Source: a virus. Taken from it: a DNA stretch of 26,251 nucleotides. The position numbers and the translations under genes were made by a program. The notes under the pieces were generated by a model. It was not told where the DNA came from. It did no database searches and was given only the letters and a program-made list of their open reading frames with translations. This document shows positions 22,676 to 26,251 of this stretch, piece after piece (position 1 is the stretch's first letter; each line of letters opens with the position of its first letter). The DNA is taken from IMG/VR virus record IMGVR_UViG_3300025162_000163, positions 1-26,251 of that record, one strand, 5' to 3'.

Positions 22676-24088
22676 TTACGTTTTGCTAGGCGGCTCAGTG
22701 GGAGCGGTGAGAGGCACCGGAAGTTCGTAATCCATGATTTCTTCAATATCAAGGTTAAGGTCGCTTTTGAATGTATCGGGCATTTCCGCCAGATTGTCTT
22801 GCGCCCATTCGACTGCCCGCCCACGGTTGGGGCCATCCATAATGGGTAAAACTGTCCGCAGAACTTCGGTGATTCCCTTCAATTTAATTTCATCCACCTT
22901 GACTTTCTCGGACAATGGTTCTTCCATGAGGCTCTGCCATGAGGGTTTGAACGCGTCGCGCCACTGGTAAAAAGCCTGTTCATAGGTCATTTTTCCATAT
23001 TTATCAGGGTAAGCAGCCTGAACTGACTCAAAAAACCCCTTATTCCATGCCCGATGCTGCACAATATTGTCAAAAAACTCATATAAAGGCCTCATATCGG
23101 CGCGAATACCCTCGATATACTGCACAATAGCCTTGGAATCCTCGGTTCCCTCCCCAAATCCGTTGGTGAAGGCTTCATCCTTTATGAGCATGGCAGGCAC
23201 ATCTGATGCCGCCGCGATGTTGGCGATGATATTATCCCGCGCCGTGGTCATGGCGGTATCGGTATTACGAAGGTCAATGGACTCTATTTCTTCTTCCAGA
23301 TCAATACTCAATACGTTGCCCGTAGTGCCTTGCTGCAAGTAGGTTCGTTTGATGCCCGCCGCAGTCTGCATGAGGCGGTTCACTATGGAACCCGCCGCCT
23401 TCTGTTTGATGATTAATAGCCCGGCCTTCATTGTCACCATGTCATCGGTAATCATAGATTGCACGAAGGATTTGAGAGGGTAGAGCGCCCGCTGGAATAT
23501 AGAGCGCCCGGTATAGCCAAAGCCGGAAGGCTGATAGGATAAATAAATAGGCGTGTTGTGGAACACCACCACGCTGCGGCTTGGGTGATAGGGCTGACCC
23601 GCGGCGGTAATGTAATTCTTGGGCTTTTGAAAGTCCGGCGCGTTGGGGTTCTGGTTGGTTATGACAGACCCCGCCAGATTCAACGGGTCTAACTGGTTAA
23701 AATATAACCGCAAGTCAGGTAGCTTCCACGGATCAATGGGCTGGTCAGTGGGTATATCCTCTGCGCCATATACGATAGCCGCCGCACCATATACGCGTTT
23801 CAGGAAGGTTACATCACGGATATGATTGGTAGCCTCCAAGGAGTCCCATTCTTTCTGGAACGCCATTGTAAGCATGTCTTTAGGCTGCGTATCCACATTG
23901 ATGAAGCGTTCTTTGGAGAGCGCCAGCACGATGGGCTTTTCCACCAATTTGCCCGCTAACGGATGAAATTCCCATATGATCTTGCAAATCTGATACCCGG
24001 CCTGAGTCCCCGGTTCAATAGCGTTCGCCGCCAGTAATTGCATTAATTGGGAAGTAAGAACAGTACCACTTACGGTTACGTCAGACAT
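22676..24088 (-). CDS. Portal protein (DUF1073-like)
   Basis: Encodes 470 residues starting three bases after the terminase stop. Segments typical of the DUF1073 portal family are visible: FHPLAGKLVEKPIVLALSKE, WDSLEATNHIRDVTFLKRVYGAAAIVYG, RSIFQRALYPLKSFVQSMIT, and DVPAMLIKDEAFTNGFGEGT at residues 297-316, followed by SKAIVQYIEGIRADMRPLYE. The C-terminus (PVPLTAPTEPPSKT) is short and proline-rich. Known role: a dodecameric ring at one capsid vertex that nucleates head assembly, docks the terminase and passes DNA. Terminase before it and the Mu F-like protein after it confirm the context. Confidence 0.88.
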   Translation of the reverse strand: MSDVTVSGTVLTSQLMQLLAANAIEPGTQAGYQICKIIWEFHPLAGKLVEKPIVLALSKERFINVDTQPKDMLTMAFQKEWDSLEATNHIRDVTFLKRVYGAAAIVYGAEDIPTDQPIDPWKLPDLRLYFNQLDPLNLAGSVITNQNPNAPDFQKPKNYITAAGQPYHPSRSVVVFHNTPIYLSYQPSGFGYTGRSIFQRALYPLKSFVQSMITDDMVTMKAGLLIIKQKAAGSIVNRLMQTAAGIKRTYLQQGTTGNVLSIDLEEEIESIDLRNTDTAMTTARDNIIANIAAASDVPAMLIKDEAFTNGFGEGTEDSKAIVQYIEGIRADMRPLYEFFDNIVQHRAWNKGFFESVQAAYPDKYGKMTYEQAFYQWRDAFKPSWQSLMEEPLSEKVKVDEIKLKGITEVLRTVLPIMDGPNRGRAVEWAQDNLAEMPDTFKSDLNLDIEEIMDYELPVPLTAPTEPPSKT

Positions 24089-24091
24089 AGT

Positions 24092-25372
24092 TTAATACCC
24101 CAATTTATTGCCCACGCCTATGGCGATTCCATAGACTACACAATCCAGAATGTCATCCGCTCGTTTGTTGGCGTCTTTATCACCAATGCGGAAGTTGGCA
24201 AGCTGAGTCAACAGGTGGTTGCGCGTGCTGCCTTTCAGGTTCAACAGCTTATTGTAGGCATAATCGCTAATCTTCAGTTTCTCCTGATGATAGTAGCCGC
24301 TCACGCTGATGGCCCGTTCATCCTTCCCGGCTTGAGTCAGCTTACTATCTATTGCGTGAATGTTCCACCCCCGGTTGAGTCCTTGTTGCAGCAGGATGCT
24401 CCCCGCCGCCGTATCCTCGATGAACGTACCTGCCACGCCGCTACGCGCTTTACACATGACGGTTAATTCTTCCAGCCGCGAGAACACGCTCGGCACCCAT
24501 TTCTCAAGCAGCGCCCCATCTATGTTGATGGCATCATAGTCCAATATGGTGAGCGGATGTTCCGCGTGCTCGGAGTACGCGAAATACACCGTGGCGGTGG
24601 AGTCGTGTTCCTTTCCCCCCTTCACCGCGCAGTCCATGACAGCATACACCGCGTCGCACCGGGCAGGGTAGGGCACCGGCTGACCGCCTACCAGCATTTT
24701 ATCCGCGGAGAAGAACGCTATCCCCGACCAGTCCACGAACTCCGCCAGATACTCCTGCCTGAACACCGCCGGATGGTTGCGCGCGCGCTCGCGCTCCAGT
24801 TCATCCAGCGGCACGAAGGGGTTGCTGCTCGTCGGTGCGTGGAAGGACTTGAACCCCATCGTGTCATCGTTACACGCCGAGTAGAAGAAATTGTCGGGGT
24901 CAACCCCCGATGGGGTCGAGAATACCCACGCGATGCCGCGGGTGGTGAGCATGGTAGGCTTGATGGACTTGAACCAGATTTCCTCCTTCATCTGCGGCGA
25001 TTTGGTGAACGCCGCTTCATCCACCAGCACCAAGTCGTATTCCCGCCCGCGCCCCGCCAGTTCATTGTCGTTCAATGTCCAGAAGTCGATCTTGCCGTTG
25101 CCGATCAGCTTGATAGTGCCGTCGTTGCGGTTGGCTGAGCGAACGATGGGGTCGAGCATGTCGCGCAGGTGATCCCACGGTTCCGCCAGTTGCTTGTGCT
25201 CCGGCGCGAAGATGCCCACCGAACCGCCATTACTGGCCTTTTTACCCGCCAGATACTCGAGGAAGCGAGTCTTGCCCCACCGCCGCCCGCAGCGCGGCAC
25301 GTTGAGGCGCTGCTGCTGGTTGAACAGGGCCAGTTGCCCGGAGTGGAGTACCGGCAGAGTGACACGCAGCAT
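24092..25372 (-). CDS. terL: Large terminase subunit (ATPase-nuclease)
   Basis: Encodes 426 residues. Walker A is CGRRWGKT at residues 28-35; Walker B with catalytic Glu is DLVLVDEAAF at 113-122 (Asp118, Glu119); FSTPSG at 151-156 is the coupling motif. EYLAEFVDWSGIAFF links to the C-terminal RNase H-like nuclease, whose metal-binding acidic residues are likely Asp247 (VMDCAVKGG), Asp320 (IEDTAAG) and Asp406/Asp407 (RADDILD). All are present, so it looks active. It pumps DNA into the prohead and cuts concatemers, docked to the portal encoded next. Base composition is odd: two 60-base stretches, 24781-24840 and 25261-25320, are 70% and 73% GC by hand count, against 27% at 11101-11160 in the tape measure gene. 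Confidence 0.94.
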   Translation of the reverse strand: MLRVTLPVLHSGQLALFNQQQRLNVPRCGRRWGKTRFLEYLAGKKASNGGSVGIFAPEHKQLAEPWDHLRDMLDPIVRSANRNDGTIKLIGNGKIDFWTLNDNELAGRGREYDLVLVDEAAFTKSPQMKEEIWFKSIKPTMLTTRGIAWVFSTPSGVDPDNFFYSACNDDTMGFKSFHAPTSSNPFVPLDELERERARNHPAVFRQEYLAEFVDWSGIAFFSADKMLVGGQPVPYPARCDAVYAVMDCAVKGGKEHDSTATVYFAYSEHAEHPLTILDYDAINIDGALLEKWVPSVFSRLEELTVMCKARSGVAGTFIEDTAAGSILLQQGLNRGWNIHAIDSKLTQAGKDERAISVSGYYHQEKLKISDYAYNKLLNLKGSTRNHLLTQLANFRIGDKDANKRADDILDCVVYGIAIGVGNKLGY

Positions 25373-25374
25373 GG

Positions 25375-25821
25375 CTATTGATTGTTAGCCGTATCGGTGG
25401 ATGGTTTCGGGGCAGGATCAGTGTTGAGCTTGGGGTCGGGCAGCGAGTTCTCAATGATGATGCGTATGTCCTGATGCTCGCCTTCCACCGGCTTGGCAGC
25501 CATATAGCCGAAGCGGTGCGTGGACAGATGAATCTGCGCCTTGAGGTCATTGTTGACGATAGCGTTGTTCAGTATCCCGTCGCTCACCGCTTCTTCACAG
25601 TCGGCATGGGCGCGCAGGATGATGACTTCAATCATAGGGTCAACTTCACGCAGCATTTTGAAGGCTGCGGGCCGATAGCCCATTTTTATAGCCAAGGAAT
25701 CCCCACGCAGCCCTTTATAGGCCGCATCATAGAGCAGGCGCAATTCTTCTTCCGTGGCTTTCAGTTCTACTGGCTCCATATTAAGAGTGAAGATGGAGTC
25801 ACCCATATTGTAGAACTTCAT
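25375..25821 (-). CDS. Probable small terminase subunit
   Basis: Encodes 148 residues, ending two bases before the terL start. About residues 23-62 are helices compatible with a helix-turn-helix (EEELRLLYDAAYKGLRGDSLA, then IKMGYRPAAFKMLREVDPMI). A helical core follows (EAVSDGILNNAIVNNDLKAQIHLSTHRFGYMAA), a pattern seen in small terminases where a segment with N/D-x-K-A precedes a hydrophobic x-R-x-G/P. The C-terminus is a proline/aspartate-rich tail. Known role: recognises the packaging site on viral DNA and regulates the large subunit. Adjacency to terL supports this. Initiation lacks a strong ribosome-binding site; the ATG for Met6 is a possible alternative. Confidence 0.76.
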   Translation of the reverse strand: MKFYNMGDSIFTLNMEPVELKATEEELRLLYDAAYKGLRGDSLAIKMGYRPAAFKMLREVDPMIEVIILRAHADCEEAVSDGILNNAIVNNDLKAQIHLSTHRFGYMAAKPVEGEHQDIRIIIENSLPDPKLNTDPAPKPSTDTANNQ

Positions 25822-25824
25822 GGT

Positions 25825-26121
25825 TTAGAGCGCCGCCCTAGCTTTAGCGATCATTTCCCTGATTTTTTGCTTAATAACGGAAAAGTGAAAAATCGCCGTA
25901 GCCATTTCCATTTTACCCATCTGTCCTTCCAGTTCATTCAGGAAGGTATTGAAGGCATCACCAAAAGCAGGGGTCAATGGGGCCGCAGGCGCAACCGCTG
26001 GGCTCGCAACCGTGGAGGTTTGAACAGCGTCAACCGGCGCAACATCGGTGGATACATCCGTTGCTTCTGTGGGGGCGACTTCAGCGGTAGGGGATTCGTC
26101 AACATAGAGGTCATCAGTCAT
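25825..26121 (-). CDS. Small acidic protein upstream of terminase, unknown
   Basis: Encodes 98 residues. I start it at ATG 26121, seven bases after AAAAAGG, rather than at the in-frame GTG 26127, which lies too close to that site. The first ~50 residues are acidic and Ala/Thr/Val/Pro-rich, probably disordered (ESPTAEVAPTEATDVSTDVA). The second half is amphipathic helix (FGDAFNTFLNELEGQMGKME, then FSVIKQKIREMIAKARAA). It precedes the small-terminase candidate by three bases and belongs to the same transcription unit. The helical part could be a coiled-coil partner of packaging proteins. Family not recognised. Confidence 0.72.
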   Translation of the reverse strand: MTDDLYVDESPTAEVAPTEATDVSTDVAPVDAVQTSTVASPAVAPAAPLTPAFGDAFNTFLNELEGQMGKMEMATAIFHFSVIKQKIREMIAKARAAL

Positions 26122-26251
26122 TTTCACACCTTTTTAACAGGGGCCATAAATGAAAAGTAATACATACAAGAGGAAAAAGCAAGTTAGTGGTTACTAACCT
26201 GTTTTTGATTCCATAAAAATTTTTCTGGGGAATAAGCTGAAAACCCTGTGG
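26122..26251. other. Non-coding leader before packaging genes
   Basis: AT-rich stretch with no convincing gene on either strand. On the minus strand it ends with the AAAAAGG ribosome-binding site of the first gene and contains the inverted repeat at 26183-26198. I searched for sigma-70-like -35/-10 pairs and found none with acceptable spacing. The promoter of the cassette is either here in a non-standard form or beyond the right edge. Confidence 0.6.
26183..26198. repeat. Short inverted repeat in leader
   Basis: GTTAGT-GGTT-ACTAAC, a perfect 6-bp inverted repeat with a 4-base centre. It could be an operator half-site pair or a weak hairpin. On the plus strand it is followed by ctgttttt, which would make a feeble terminator for an incoming plus-strand transcript. 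Confidence 0.4.

Noticed and set aside
22674-22836. N-terminal extension of the Mu F-like protein back to 22836
   Set aside because: The extra 54 residues overlap the portal gene in another frame and have no family character; ATG 22674 lies one base after the portal stop.
24557-25138. 193-residue plus-strand frame opposite the large terminase gene
   Set aside because: It is antisense to well-conserved terminase motifs and is a by-product of the high GC content; it is Arg/His-rich with no domain or ribosome-binding site.
26121-26127. GTG start for the first small protein
   Set aside because: It lies one base from the AAAAAGG site; ATG 26121 has seven-base spacing.
26122-26251. Sigma-70 promoter from TTGCTT/TATTAC or TTGTAT/TATGGC on the minus strand
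   Set aside because: Spacings of 14 and 15 bases and poor -10 matches are not convincing.

Overview
The window is the virion-structure cassette of a tailed bacteriophage with a contractile tail (myovirus morphology), or of a related prophage. Every gene I can support lies on the minus strand, so transcription runs from right to left. A large terminase, DUF1073-type portal, Mu F-like protein, capsid protease/scaffold, DUF2184-type capsid, tail sheath, tube, tape measure with a lytic transglycosylase domain, puncturing spike, baseplate J protein and fibres identify it. The muralytic tape measure and spike fit a Gram-negative host. No integrase, lysis, replication or host gene is present, so lifestyle and host cannot be read here.

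Layout from right to left. 26251-26122 is non-coding apart from a small inverted repeat. 26121-24092 is packaging (a small unknown protein, a small-terminase candidate, the large terminase). 24088-18248 is head building: portal, Mu F-like protein, a NUDIX-protease-scaffold polyprotein with a probable nested scaffold start, a putative decoration protein and the major capsid protein, closed by a strong UUCG-loop terminator at 18235-18207. 18110-15315 holds neck/connector candidates, including one protein with an AT-hook tail. 15301-10782 holds sheath, tube, two tail-chaperone frames joined by a probable -1 frameshift, and the tape measure. 10782-4794 is the baseplate: an early baseplate protein, plug, hub, spike, gp25-like candidate, J-like and I-like proteins. 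4785-1 is the host-binding part: a fibre, a small beta protein and a very long glycine-serine repeat fibre that runs off the left edge. Genes are packed, with several TAATG or ATGA stop/start overlaps that suggest translational coupling.

The least ordinary features are: (i) a ~70-residue beta module present four times in three neighbouring, unrelated tail proteins, two copies apparently splitting a different FCCH-like domain in the J-like protein; (ii) a nearly proline-free Gly-X-Ser fibre of more than 560 repeat residues, with two recently amplified 24/27-nt arrays; (iii) a NUDIX hydrolase fused to the capsid protease and scaffold, with an internal ribosome-binding site; (iv) a -1 frameshift overlap with a non-canonical slip site; (v) strong lysine/arginine depletion in the outer tail proteins; and (vi) a GC-rich terminase gene in an otherwise moderate-to-low GC cassette. 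All family assignments are from reading the translations by eye; no database search was run.
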